Source: Bacillota bacterium
Lineage (GTDB): Bacteria; Bacillota; Clostridia; Christensenellales; Aristaeellaceae
Reading direction: 5' to 3'
DNA: 64,000 nucleotides
Assembly (NCBI GenBank): GCA_023421395.1
Contig: JAEZTL010000053.1
Coordinates: 1 to 64,000 of the forward strand
In this document: positions 25,481 through 33,395 of the stretch, piece by piece
Layout of the letters: every line of letters starts with the position of its first letter
How positions within the stretch are numbered: position 1 is the first letter of the stretch
The notes under the pieces: model-generated
Database searches by the model: none
What the model saw: the letters and a program-made list of their open reading frames with translations, nothing else
What the model was told of the DNA's origin: nothing
Program-made: the position numbers and the translations under genes

Positions 25481-25862
25481 GGGCAACCTGGTACTGCTCG
25501 AGCTTCTGATCGCGCTGGCCTTTTTCGCGGTATCGGCGGTCATCGGCACGGGTGTGTTGGCACGGGCCTATAAAACCAGCGTCGACAGCCGCCGCACCAC
25601 CGACGCGCTGTTTGTCGCCCAGAGCTGGGCGGAGCGCATCGCAGCCGCGGAGGACCCGGTGGCCCTTCTTGACGGAAGCGCCCGGAAGGACGCGGGCGGC
25701 TATGCGATCGAGCAGGACGGCTACACGCTCCGGGCCCTCGTGATGCCGGAGGATACCGGTGCGGGCACGCTGTACGATATCCGTCTCAGTGTCTCCCGAG
25801 GGGATGTTCCGCTGGTGGATCTGCCGGCCAGCCGGTATGTGCCGGGGGAGGTGTCCCCTTGA
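25470..25862 (+). CDS. Prepilin-like protein with variant cleavage motif
   Basis: A 130-residue protein whose N-terminus, RYKGNLVLLELLIALAFFAV, looks like a type IV prepilin: short basic leader, Gly, hydrophobic helix with a glutamate. The glutamate is at +6 after the glycine rather than the usual +5, so processing by prepilin peptidase is uncertain. The rest (DALFVAQSWAERIAA) follows the minor pilin PilV/GspI style. It overlaps the genes on both sides. Confidence 0.65.
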   Translation: MRYKGNLVLLELLIALAFFAVSAVIGTGVLARAYKTSVDSRRTTDALFVAQSWAERIAAAEDPVALLDGSARKDAGGYAIEQDGYTLRALVMPEDTGAGTLYDIRLSVSRGDVPLVDLPASRYVPGEVSP

Positions 25863-26326
25863 AAGGGCTCAAGCAGGAATACAGGGTCGGCATCGGCGCC
25901 TCGACGATGCTCACCATCTTCGTGGTGCTCTGCGTGACGACGCTTGCGCTGCTTGCACTCTCCGGCGCCCGGGGCGACGCCGCGCTGACCGGCCGTGCCG
26001 TGGAGATGACCACGGACTACTATCGGGCCTCCGATCAGGCGCAGCGGATTCTCGCGCGTCTGGACGCGGCCGTGAAGGAGGCGGCGGCCTCCGCCGCAGA
26101 TTCCGGGGCGTTTCAGGCGCTTCTTGCGGATCTTTCGCTGGACGGCGTTTCACTGGTCTATGAGGCGGGTATTGTGACCTTTGATGTAGACGCCGGCGGC
26201 GGGCGCGCGCTGACCGTGGCCGTGCGCCCGTCGATGACGGGCCAGCGCTGCCCGGTGGTTCGCTATCAACTGGCGGGCGGGGAGTTGTGGACGGGCGAGA
26301 ACGGCCCGCTGAACCTCTTCAATTGA
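25859..26326 (+). CDS. Single-pass membrane protein of the pilus cluster
   Basis: A 155-residue protein with a TTG start that overlaps the previous stop (TTGA) behind GGGGGAGG. A hydrophobic helix (residues ~13-35, GASTMLTIFVVLCVTTLALL) is followed by an Ala-rich helical stretch and a beta-rich tail. I do not recognise a named family. The position between minor pilin-like genes and pilT suggests a minor pilus component. Its stop overlaps the first possible ATG of the pilT frame. Confidence 0.6.
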   Translation: MKGLKQEYRVGIGASTMLTIFVVLCVTTLALLALSGARGDAALTGRAVEMTTDYYRASDQAQRILARLDAAVKEAAASAADSGAFQALLADLSLDGVSLVYEAGIVTFDVDAGGGRALTVAVRPSMTGQRCPVVRYQLAGGELWTGENGPLNLFN

Positions 26327-26343
26327 TGCTTGGGGGAACGATC

Positions 26344-27399
26344 GTGGATTTGATGGCCTTGCTCAAGGCGGCGGTCGACAGGGGCGGATCGGACGTATAC
26401 ATCGTACCGGGTGCGCCTGCGACGGTCAAGGTTGGCGCCCAGCTCCAGCCGCTGATGGACGAGAAGCTCGGCATGGACGGGACGCAGGCCTTGATTGAGG
26501 GCGCCTACGCGCTGGCCGGCAAGCGGGAGATCACCCGTCTGGCGGAAAAGGGCGATGACGACTTTTCATTTTCCGTACGGGATATCGGCCGCTTCCGCTG
26601 CAACACCTACAAGCAGCGCGGCTCCTACGCGGCGGTGCTGCGCGCGGTGCCCTTCGGCCTGCCCGATTATCGGGCGCTGGGCATCCCGCAGGTTGTCATG
26701 GACCTGTGCGCGAAACGGCGCGGCATGATCCTGGTCACCGGCCCCGCCGGCAGCGGCAAATCCACCACGCTGGCCTGCATGATCGACCGGATCAACCGGG
26801 AGACCGCCAGCCACATCATTACGCTGGAGGACCCGATCGAATACCTGCACCCCCACCAGAAGTCCATCGTCAGCCAGCGGGAAATCGCGCTGGACGCGGC
26901 GGACTTCGCGGGCGCGCTGCGCGCCGCGCTCCGGCAGGCGCCGGACGTGATTCTTCTGGGTGAGATGCGGGACTTTGAAACCATACAGACCGCGCTGACC
27001 GCGGCGGAAACGGGGCATCTCCTGCTCTCGTCGCTGCACACGCTGGGCGCGGCCAAGACCATCGACCGCATCGTGGACGTGTTCCCGGCCCCGCAGCAGA
27101 CGCAGGTGCGGGTGCAGCTTTCGATGGTGCTGCTGGCCGTCGTCTCGCAGCAGCTGATTCCGACTGTGGACGGCGCACTCGCTCCGGTGATGGAGGTCAT
27201 GCTGGTCACCCCAGCGATCTCCAACATGATCCGGGAGGGCAGGGGACATCAGATCGACAATGCGATCTACGCCGGCGGCGCGCAGGGTATGATCTCGATG
27301 GACGAAGATATCCTCAGGTTCTACCGTCAAAAGCGAATTACGCGCGATTACGCGCTTTCCTACGCGATCAATCCGGACCTCATGGCCAAGAAGATTTAG
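26344..27399 (+). CDS. pilT: Pilus retraction-type ATPase (PilT family)
   Basis: A 351-residue hexameric AAA-like ATPase that drives pilus disassembly. It shows an N-terminal PAS-like region, Walker A GPAGSGKSTT, an Asp box around TLEDPIEYLH, Walker B VILLGEMRDFETI and a His box LLLSSLHTLGAAKT. PilT features (not PilB) are the short length and the absence of a tetra-cysteine zinc motif. I favour the GTG at 26344 because GGGGGAA lies 7 bases upstream; the ATG at 26326 is possible. No PilB extension ATPase, prepilin peptidase or PilM/N/O genes are in the window. Confidence 0.9.
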   Translation: MDLMALLKAAVDRGGSDVYIVPGAPATVKVGAQLQPLMDEKLGMDGTQALIEGAYALAGKREITRLAEKGDDDFSFSVRDIGRFRCNTYKQRGSYAAVLRAVPFGLPDYRALGIPQVVMDLCAKRRGMILVTGPAGSGKSTTLACMIDRINRETASHIITLEDPIEYLHPHQKSIVSQREIALDAADFAGALRAALRQAPDVILLGEMRDFETIQTALTAAETGHLLLSSLHTLGAAKTIDRIVDVFPAPQQTQVRVQLSMVLLAVVSQQLIPTVDGALAPVMEVMLVTPAISNMIREGRGHQIDNAIYAGGAQGMISMDEDILRFYRQKRITRDYALSYAINPDLMAKKI

Positions 27400-27426
27400 C
27401 GCGCAGCTACGAAGGGGGGCCTCCCG

Positions 27427-28686
27427 ATGGAGGGCAAAAACAGGATTGCCATCAGAATGCTGGGAAAATTTGATGTGATGGTGAACGAGCAGAGCGTCGA
27501 AAAGCAGCTGGCAAAAACCAAAAAAGGCACGAGGCTGCTGCAGTATTTGGTGCTCAGGGGTGGCGAATCCGCGCCCAACTTCAAGCTGTATGAGGTTTTG
27601 TGGGAGGACGAGCAGTCTTCCAACCCCGAAGGTGCGCTGAAAACGCTGGTTAGCCGCACCCGCACAATCCTGAGCGAGATCGCGCCGGAGCTTGGCGCGG
27701 CCATCGTCACCGAGCGCGGTTCCTACCGCTTCAACACCCAGCTTGGCATTTCGGTGGACACGCTGGAGTTCGAGAAGCTCAACACGGATCTGGCGGACGT
27801 GGCGGCGCTGGACGACGAGGTGCATCAGAAATTCAACCGCTTGCTGTCGCTCTTCCAGGGCGACCTGCTGCCGGGCCTCGAGCAGGAGGATTGGGTGGTC
27901 TCCCGCAGCGTGTACCTGCACAGCCAGTACCTGAAGATGGTCTACCGGTATCTGGATCTTCTCAAGGATGCCAAGGACTTCGAGCGGATGATCCATGTGT
28001 GCCGCCTGGCGCTGGATGTGGACGTGTTTGACGAGCGGTTGCACCTGGCGCTGATGAACGCGCTGATCCGAACCAACCGCAACAACGAGGCGCTGATCCA
28101 GTACAAGCATGCGACCAACCTGCACCTGAGGTATTTGGGCATGCAGCCGCCGGAGGCGATCCAGGAGTTCTACAAGCAGATCCTGAAGGCGGGCAAGACG
28201 CTGGACATGGACATCGACGCCATCCGAAAGGAATTGACCGAGTACGGCACCCAGCGGGGCGCGTTCGTGTGCGAGTACGCGGTATTCAAGGAGATTTACA
28301 ACCTGCAGATGCGAAACCTTGAGCGCATGGGTTCCACGATGTTTATCGCGCTGATCATGATCACCTCCATCGGCAGCAACCCCATGGAGCCGATGCGCCT
28401 GAACGACATCATGCAGACGCTGCAGAAGACGCTGGTCACAAACCTCCGTAAGGGGGACACCATCACCCATTTCAGCGCATCCCAATACGCGCTTTTGCTG
28501 CCGCTGGTCAACCACGACACCGGCAAGATGGTGCTGGAGCGCATCAAGCGGGCGTTTTACAAGGCGTGCCCCAATTCCGCCATCATGTTCTCCTACCGCC
28601 TCGGCCCCATCAGCCTGCAGGGGCAACAGAAGGGAACCTTTGTACCCCGAGGCGCTCAGCCGCCGCTGCCGGGCGCGGGGACCTGA
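27427..28686 (+). CDS. SARP/BTAD-type transcriptional regulator with degenerate GGDEF-like C-terminus
   Basis: A 419-residue regulator. Residues ~8-100 are a winged-helix OmpR-like DNA-binding domain (IRMLGKFDVMVN, ALKTLVSRTRTIL, ERGSYRFN). Residues ~110-250 are a bacterial transcriptional activator (BTAD) helical-repeat domain (ISVDTLEFEKL, QGDLLPGLEQEDWVVSR, YLDLLKDAKDFERMIHVCRLAL). Residues ~280-400 have the strand order of a GGDEF domain, but the active loop reads FSASQYALLLP instead of GGDEF, so no cyclase activity is expected. It lies 27 bases after pilT and probably belongs to the same transcript, making pilus control plausible. Confidence 0.8.
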   Translation: MEGKNRIAIRMLGKFDVMVNEQSVEKQLAKTKKGTRLLQYLVLRGGESAPNFKLYEVLWEDEQSSNPEGALKTLVSRTRTILSEIAPELGAAIVTERGSYRFNTQLGISVDTLEFEKLNTDLADVAALDDEVHQKFNRLLSLFQGDLLPGLEQEDWVVSRSVYLHSQYLKMVYRYLDLLKDAKDFERMIHVCRLALDVDVFDERLHLALMNALIRTNRNNEALIQYKHATNLHLRYLGMQPPEAIQEFYKQILKAGKTLDMDIDAIRKELTEYGTQRGAFVCEYAVFKEIYNLQMRNLERMGSTMFIALIMITSIGSNPMEPMRLNDIMQTLQKTLVTNLRKGDTITHFSASQYALLLPLVNHDTGKMVLERIKRAFYKACPNSAIMFSYRLGPISLQGQQKGTFVPRGAQPPLPGAGT

Positions 28687-28845
28687 TACCAATCCAAAAC
28701 ATTAATGATTTGTCGAACCGGATCTTTTTGCGCGAGGTGTTGTCGCTCTCCGCTCAAAATAGCGCTGCTATTCCTCGCTCCGACTCCTAACCTCGCATCA
28801 AAAACCTCTCGGTTCTTTGGAATACTTAAAGTTTTTACTTGGTAT
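28686..28845 (+). repeat. Dispersed intergenic repeat, copy 2 (MITE-like, ~160 bases)
   Basis: Begins ATACCAATCCAAAACATTAA at the last base of the SARP stop codon and ends TTTTTACTTGGTAT. It shares TGTCGCTC (28741) and GCATCAAAAA with copy 1. Its centre can form AATAGC-GCT-GCTATT (28758-28772), placed where copies 1 and 3 have different palindromes. Confidence 0.75.
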
Positions 28846-28862
28846 GAGAAATCAATCCAAAT

Positions 28863-28899
28863 ACCAAAGGCCCCGCGGATCAGCCGCGGGGCCTTTGGT
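28863..28899. terminator. Bidirectional terminator between convergent genes
   Basis: A 16-base-pair stem (ACCAAAGGCCCCGCGG and its complement) with a five-base loop lies between the SARP gene and the convergent L,D-transpeptidase gene. The outer A/T pairs provide short U-tracts on both strands. Confidence 0.8.
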
Positions 28900-28966
28900 T
28901 ATCCCTGACTGGAGGAATCCGGGAAAGCGCCCCGTTCCCCCGCGCGGCGCAAGGCGCCGCGTTTCA

Positions 28967-30070
28967 TCAATAGATCACGATCTTGCATCCGGATTTCAGG
29001 TTCTTCAGGATCTTGATCATCATGCTCTCAGGCACCGCCACGCAGCCGGCGGTATACTTGTTCGAGCCGGTGCAGTGCAGAAAAATGCAGGAGCCTTTGC
29101 CTTTCTCGCCGGAGCCGTTGTAGTCGATGAAGGCGCAATAGTTGTATACGCCCTTGTAGTTGATCAGGTATTCGTCGGAGGAAGTGCGTTTGAGGCTTGT
29201 CACGCGGGTGTCGATCAGCTGGTTGTAGTACTTGGAGCCGGACTGGCCGCACCAGAAGTGATACTTGGTCACCTTGAGATAGCTGAGGCTTGTGCCCGGA
29301 TTGGACTTGATGCCAAAGGGCGTCTTGAGGTTGAAGGTGCCCGTGGGCGTCTTTTTGTCGCCTTCCTTGGTCTTGCCGATGCCGTTTTTGCCCACGTAGG
29401 CGGTGGAGGATAGGATCTGCTTCCACACGCCGTCCGTCTTCTCATGCATGGTCAGCACGGCGCTGGAGCCGCTCTTATACTTTACAACCACCATCTGGTC
29501 GCAGGAGGCGGCGGCGGGGAGGTCCGCCGCGAAGCTGTCTTTTGCGGTGGAATCAGAGCTGGGATTGGAGATGGAATCTGTGTTCAGCGCGGGGAAGGTG
29601 ACCGCCGTGCCCGCCAGGCTGACGGACACCGCGCCGTCCAAATAACCCTTCGAGGCCAGCGCCGACTTGGACGCGGTCTTGTAGCTCGCGCCGATCCACC
29701 GGAGCACCGAAAGATCCGCCATCAAAAGGCCTCCCTTGACGTATGCACGGGTGCGCAGAGCCTTCTTTCTGCCGTTTACCTTGGCGTAGGCGTAGCCCGC
29801 GCTCACCGCGACGCGGGTGCTGCCCGGCCCCTCCATGTACATCAGCTTGCCGTTTTTTGAGATGGAATAGGATACGGACAGTGCCTCGCACAACGCCTTG
29901 AGCGGCAGCATCACGCGGCCGTTTGATTTTTGAACATATCCCGTGGAGGATGACAGCGCCACGCGCTCCCCGCCCACGATGAGAGAAACCTTGCTAAAGG
30001 TGGTCGCGGCCGTGGACGGAATCGCCAGAACCAGAATCAGCGCCACCGCCGTCAGCATCGCCTTGCGCAT
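28967..30070 (-). CDS. L,D-transpeptidase (YkuD domain) with copper amine oxidase-like N-terminal domain
   Basis: A secreted 367-residue wall enzyme. A signal peptide (MRKAMLTAVALILVLAIPSTA) is followed by a Cu_amine_oxidN1-like domain (~28-155, NGRVMLPLKALCEALS) common in Gram-positive wall proteins. A Ser/Asp-rich linker and a C-terminal YkuD domain come next. The active-site motif HCTGSNKYTAGC has His332 and the nucleophile Cys343. Such enzymes form 3-3 peptidoglycan cross-links or anchor proteins. GGGAGGGG before the ATG at 30068-30070 sets the start. It is transcribed alone. Confidence 0.9.
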   Translation of the reverse strand: MRKAMLTAVALILVLAIPSTAATTFSKVSLIVGGERVALSSSTGYVQKSNGRVMLPLKALCEALSVSYSISKNGKLMYMEGPGSTRVAVSAGYAYAKVNGRKKALRTRAYVKGGLLMADLSVLRWIGASYKTASKSALASKGYLDGAVSVSLAGTAVTFPALNTDSISNPSSDSTAKDSFAADLPAAASCDQMVVVKYKSGSSAVLTMHEKTDGVWKQILSSTAYVGKNGIGKTKEGDKKTPTGTFNLKTPFGIKSNPGTSLSYLKVTKYHFWCGQSGSKYYNQLIDTRVTSLKRTSSDEYLINYKGVYNYCAFIDYNGSGEKGKGSCIFLHCTGSNKYTAGCVAVPESMMIKILKNLKSGCKIVIY

Positions 30071-30076
30071 GAAAAT

Positions 30077-30107
30077 CCCCTCCCGCGCCATTATACCACG
30101 GGAGGGG
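30077..30107. promoter_or_regulatory. Inverted repeat flanking the -10 of the L,D-transpeptidase promoter
   Basis: CCCCTCCCG (30077-30085) and CGGGAGGGG (30099-30107) are perfect 9-base inverted repeats separated by 13 bases that include the -10 hexamer. One arm contains the ribosome site. It could be a repressor operator, or coincidence with a purine-rich ribosome site. Confidence 0.4.
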
Positions 30108-30118
30108 CAAGTTGTAAA
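30090..30118 (-). promoter_or_regulatory. Promoter of the L,D-transpeptidase gene
   Basis: On the minus strand, TTTACA (30113-30118), 17 bases, and a perfect TATAAT (30090-30095). The mRNA leader would be very short. Confidence 0.8.
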
Positions 30119-30180
30119 TGGATTATGACAAAAGTATTGCAGATTGTAACAAATAATGGGTTTGGATGGCGCAAATCGCG

Positions 30181-31689
30181 CTAAAACCCCGCGTACAAAA
30201 AACCGGTGAACAGGTCGCCGCCCAGCGCGCCGGTCACAAGCACCGCGTACAGCAGCGCGAGCCCCACAGCGTACTTCAGCGGCAGCTTCAGCGCGTCGAA
30301 GCGGTCGAGAAGGGACTCCGGGCTTCCCAGACGCTCAACGAGGAGCATCGGGATGGTCAAAAGCAAAGCGATCAGCGCGTAGATCCGCAGGCTGCCGTCC
30401 ATGTTTGGGAAGAGCGCGAAGCCGTTTGAAACGCCGGGCAGCAGCGCGTAGCGCAGCGCCGTAAGCGCCTCCCGCAGCGTTGCGGTTCTGGAGAAGGTGC
30501 GGATCAGCGTCAGAAGCAGGAACGTGCGCGCGATCTGGAAGGCATGGAACGCACGGCTTTCCGGCCGGATGTGAAGCCTTGCCAGCACGCGCTGCTGCAA
30601 AGGTTCCGTGACCAGCGAGACCGCGATCGCAATGCCGTTGAGAAGCCCCCAGAATAGGAAATTCCAGGTCGCGCCATGCCAGAGGCCCGTCAGCGGCCAC
30701 ACCAGCGCCAGGCCCATCAGCGCGGGAGCGAGCTTTGCGAAGCGGATTTTTCCGGCCTTGCGCAGCGCGCGGCTCCAGCGGGTGGCGATGTGCGAAACCG
30801 AAACGGGGTAGAACACGTAATCCTTGAACCACGCGCCCAGCGTGATGTGCCACCGCCGCCAGAAATCCGCCACGGACCGGGCGGCCAGCGGGTTTTCAAA
30901 GTTCTCCGGGAGCGCAAGGCCCAGAATATTGCCCGCGCCCAGCATCATGTCCATATAGCCGGAGAAGTCGGCGTAGATCTGCACCGAATAGGCGCACAGC
31001 GCGATGAACACCACCGGTGCGCCCTGAGACGAGGGATCGGCCAGCGCCGCCTGCACGTAGGCGCCCAGCCGGTCGGCGATGACCACCTTTTTCAAAAGGC
31101 CCCACAGCATGCGCACAAGCCCCCGGCGCAGGCGATCATAGTCGAAGTGAAGCGGCGCGCGCAGCTTGGGCCCCATGTCGTCGTAGCGCAGAAACGGGCC
31201 CTGCACGATCTGCAGAAACAGCGTCAGGAACAGCGCGACGCGCAGCGGATTGCGCTCCGCCGCGTATTTCCCCCGGTACGCGTCCACCGCGTAGCCGATG
31301 GCGGTCATCGTGTAAAAGGAGATGCCGAGCGGCGCGACGATGCTGCCGCCGGTGAGAAGCCCCCGGTATTTGAGCACCGCGAGCAGCCCCACGTCCACCG
31401 CCACCACCGCGGCAAGGCACAGCTTTTTCACGCGCGTCCACTTTTCACGCTCCGGGCTGCCCTTCGTGGCCGCCTTGGCGCGCCCGTTCAGCTTCTCCAG
31501 CGCCAGCGCGCCGCCCCAGGTGGCGAGGACCGTGACGGCCAGCCAGAGGGGCGCCCGGGTGGCGAAGGTGGAGTAGTAGAAAAGGCTCGCGGCCAGGAGA
31601 ATCAGCCATTGCCAGCGCTTGGGCGTGAAAAAGCACGCGGCGACGGCGGCCGCGAGAAATACGAAAAAGGAAAATGTACCGGGCTGCAT
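30181..31689 (-). CDS. MBOAT-family membrane O-acyltransferase (DltB/AlgI-like)
   Basis: A 502-residue polytopic membrane protein of the MBOAT family, which moves acyl groups from a carrier across the membrane onto an extracellular polymer. It shows the AlgI/DltB landmarks YADFSGYMDMMLGAGNILG, SVADFWRRWHITLGAWFKDYVFYP and the catalytic histidine segment GLWHGATWNFLFWG. About ten hydrophobic spans are visible. Its gene is the last of the seven-gene operon and begins one base after the carrier protein stop, the same arrangement of partners as in dlt clusters. Confidence 0.92.
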   Translation of the reverse strand: MQPGTFSFFVFLAAAVAACFFTPKRWQWLILLAASLFYYSTFATRAPLWLAVTVLATWGGALALEKLNGRAKAATKGSPEREKWTRVKKLCLAAVVAVDVGLLAVLKYRGLLTGGSIVAPLGISFYTMTAIGYAVDAYRGKYAAERNPLRVALFLTLFLQIVQGPFLRYDDMGPKLRAPLHFDYDRLRRGLVRMLWGLLKKVVIADRLGAYVQAALADPSSQGAPVVFIALCAYSVQIYADFSGYMDMMLGAGNILGLALPENFENPLAARSVADFWRRWHITLGAWFKDYVFYPVSVSHIATRWSRALRKAGKIRFAKLAPALMGLALVWPLTGLWHGATWNFLFWGLLNGIAIAVSLVTEPLQQRVLARLHIRPESRAFHAFQIARTFLLLTLIRTFSRTATLREALTALRYALLPGVSNGFALFPNMDGSLRIYALIALLLTIPMLLVERLGSPESLLDRFDALKLPLKYAVGLALLYAVLVTGALGGDLFTGFLYAGF

Positions 31690-31690
31690 C

Positions 31691-31921
31691 TTACGGCTCG
31701 GCCTTCAACCGCCGGATCATGCGCAGCATGGCTTCGGGCGAATTGAAGTTTTCGCCGGTGATCTCTTCCACCGGCACGTCCACCTGGAACCGCTCGCCGA
31801 TTTCCCCGACGATCGCCACCACGTCAAAGGAGTCTACGAGCCCATCGTCCATCAATTTTTTGCCGCCGCCAAAGTCCACATCCGGGCGGATTTCCTTGAG
31901 AAGCGCCATCAGTTCGTCCAT
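31691..31921 (-). CDS. Acyl/aminoacyl carrier protein (DltC-like)
   Basis: A 76-residue carrier protein with the phosphopantetheine attachment serine in DDGLVDSFDVV, the motif DSFD being typical of DltC-type carriers. The acidic helical pattern continues in IVGEIGERFQVDVPVEEI. The start at 31921 (MDELMALLKEI) is favoured because AAGG lies at proper distance, while the ATG at 31930 sits directly on it. It lies between the adenylating ligase and the MBOAT gene, which identifies it as their shared carrier. Confidence 0.88.
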   Translation of the reverse strand: MDELMALLKEIRPDVDFGGGKKLMDDGLVDSFDVVAIVGEIGERFQVDVPVEEITGENFNSPEAMLRMIRRLKAEP

Positions 31922-31934
31922 ACCGGCCATCCTT

Positions 31935-33380
31935 TCATTGGAGGAGTTTTCGCTGCAGTTTGCCGTTCTCGGCCCGGGGCAGCGCGTCCCGCTGGATCAT
32001 GCGGCGGGGGAGCATATAGTCCTCCAGCTTTTCGGCCAGCGCGGCGCGAAGGACCGCGGGGTCAAAGCCGCGGCCGGGCTTCATCACCACGTAGAGCACC
32101 GGCGCCTCTCCGGTCAGCGGATCGGCGGCGCGGGCGCAGCCGCAGTCGGCCACGTCGTCCAGAAGGAGTGCCGCCTGCTCGACGGCGTCCGGCGCTACCT
32201 TTCGGCCCGCCACGTTGATCACGTCCCCCTGACGGCCCACCACGTACACCATGCCGTCTTCGCCGAAGTAGCCGATGTCGCTGGTATAGAGGCGACCATC
32301 CACCAGGGTTTCGGCGGTGAGGGCCGGGTCGCGCCAGTAGCCGATCATCGTCATATCGCCGGAGATGGCGACGAGGCCCGTGCGCTCCGGCGAGGACTCG
32401 ATGGGCCGCCGCGCCTCGTCCACAATCTCAAAGTGCGCGTTGACCGCCGGGAAGCCGATGGCCCCCGCGCCGCCCGCCGCCTTGTTGTAATCGTACATGC
32501 AGCAGGAACCGGCCTCGCTGGTGCCATAGCTGTTGTAGAGCCGGGACCCCGGCAGCAGCTGCCGCATGCGGATCTTGTCCGCCTCGGTCAGCGGCGCGGT
32601 GCCGGATTCCACAAAATCGATCCGATCCGCATAACGCGCCAGCCGCTTGCCCGACAGCGTAAGCAGCATCCGGATCGCCGAGGGCGGCAGGCACAGCGCG
32701 GTGACCGGATGTTCGTCCAGCGCGCGGAAGAAGGCGGCCAGGTCGTTCATGCCGTCCAGAAGCAGGATGGCGCTGCCGGCGAGAAAGGTGCTGGCCAGCT
32801 TCCGTATGGCGTTGGCGTGGCTCACCGGGCCAGGCACCGCGATCAGGGTATCGGGCTTATACCCCATACCCTGCACCAGGTTTTCCGCCACCGCCGCCAC
32901 GCTCCGGTGGGCGCACAAAACGCCCTTGGACGCGCCGGTGGTACCGGTGGTGAAGAGGAGTTCCGCCGGATCGCCCGCTTCGGGCAGCGGGAAGTCCTCC
33001 GGTGCAAGGGCGGTAAGCGCCAGGCGCGAATCCACGCGGCCGGGGCGGTCCTCGTCGGAAGCGCTGATCAGGATGCGCGCATCGGTCTGATCCAGGATGG
33101 CCTGGAGGCGCTCCGCCGGGGCGCGCTTTTCCACAGGGGTGAAGATACCGCCGGCCAGGTGCGTTGCCATGTGGCACACGGCGAAAGCACGGGTTTGCTC
33201 GGCGCGCATCACGCAGCACTCGCCCTTTTTCAAGCCGGCGCGCTGCAAAAGCGCCGCAAAGCCGCGCGTTGCGGCCCAGAGTTCGCTGTAGGTGAGCTGC
33301 CCGTCCGCGTCAATAACGGCGACCCGGTCCGGTTGCCGCGCGGCGTGCCGCGCGAGGGATTCGACGATCGAGTGATTCAT
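31935..33380 (-). CDS. AMP-dependent synthetase/ligase (DltA-like adenylating enzyme)
   Basis: A 481-residue member of the ANL superfamily that should activate a carboxylic or amino acid as the adenylate and load it on the adjacent carrier protein. Motifs: the phosphate loop LLFTTGTTGASKG, YNSYGTSEAG, YTSDIGYFGEDGMVYVVGR and the C-terminal catalytic Lys in AENGKLQRK. The substrate is not readable; D-alanine is the dlt paradigm, but the link to a taurine-type importer leaves other acids open. AGAGG precedes the ATG, and the stop is 13 bases before the carrier start. Confidence 0.9.
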   Translation of the reverse strand: MNHSIVESLARHAARQPDRVAVIDADGQLTYSELWAATRGFAALLQRAGLKKGECCVMRAEQTRAFAVCHMATHLAGGIFTPVEKRAPAERLQAILDQTDARILISASDEDRPGRVDSRLALTALAPEDFPLPEAGDPAELLFTTGTTGASKGVLCAHRSVAAVAENLVQGMGYKPDTLIAVPGPVSHANAIRKLASTFLAGSAILLLDGMNDLAAFFRALDEHPVTALCLPPSAIRMLLTLSGKRLARYADRIDFVESGTAPLTEADKIRMRQLLPGSRLYNSYGTSEAGSCCMYDYNKAAGGAGAIGFPAVNAHFEIVDEARRPIESSPERTGLVAISGDMTMIGYWRDPALTAETLVDGRLYTSDIGYFGEDGMVYVVGRQGDVINVAGRKVAPDAVEQAALLLDDVADCGCARAADPLTGEAPVLYVVMKPGRGFDPAVLRAALAEKLEDYMLPRRMIQRDALPRAENGKLQRKLLQ

Positions 33381-33395
33381 CGCGTTGCCTCTGAT

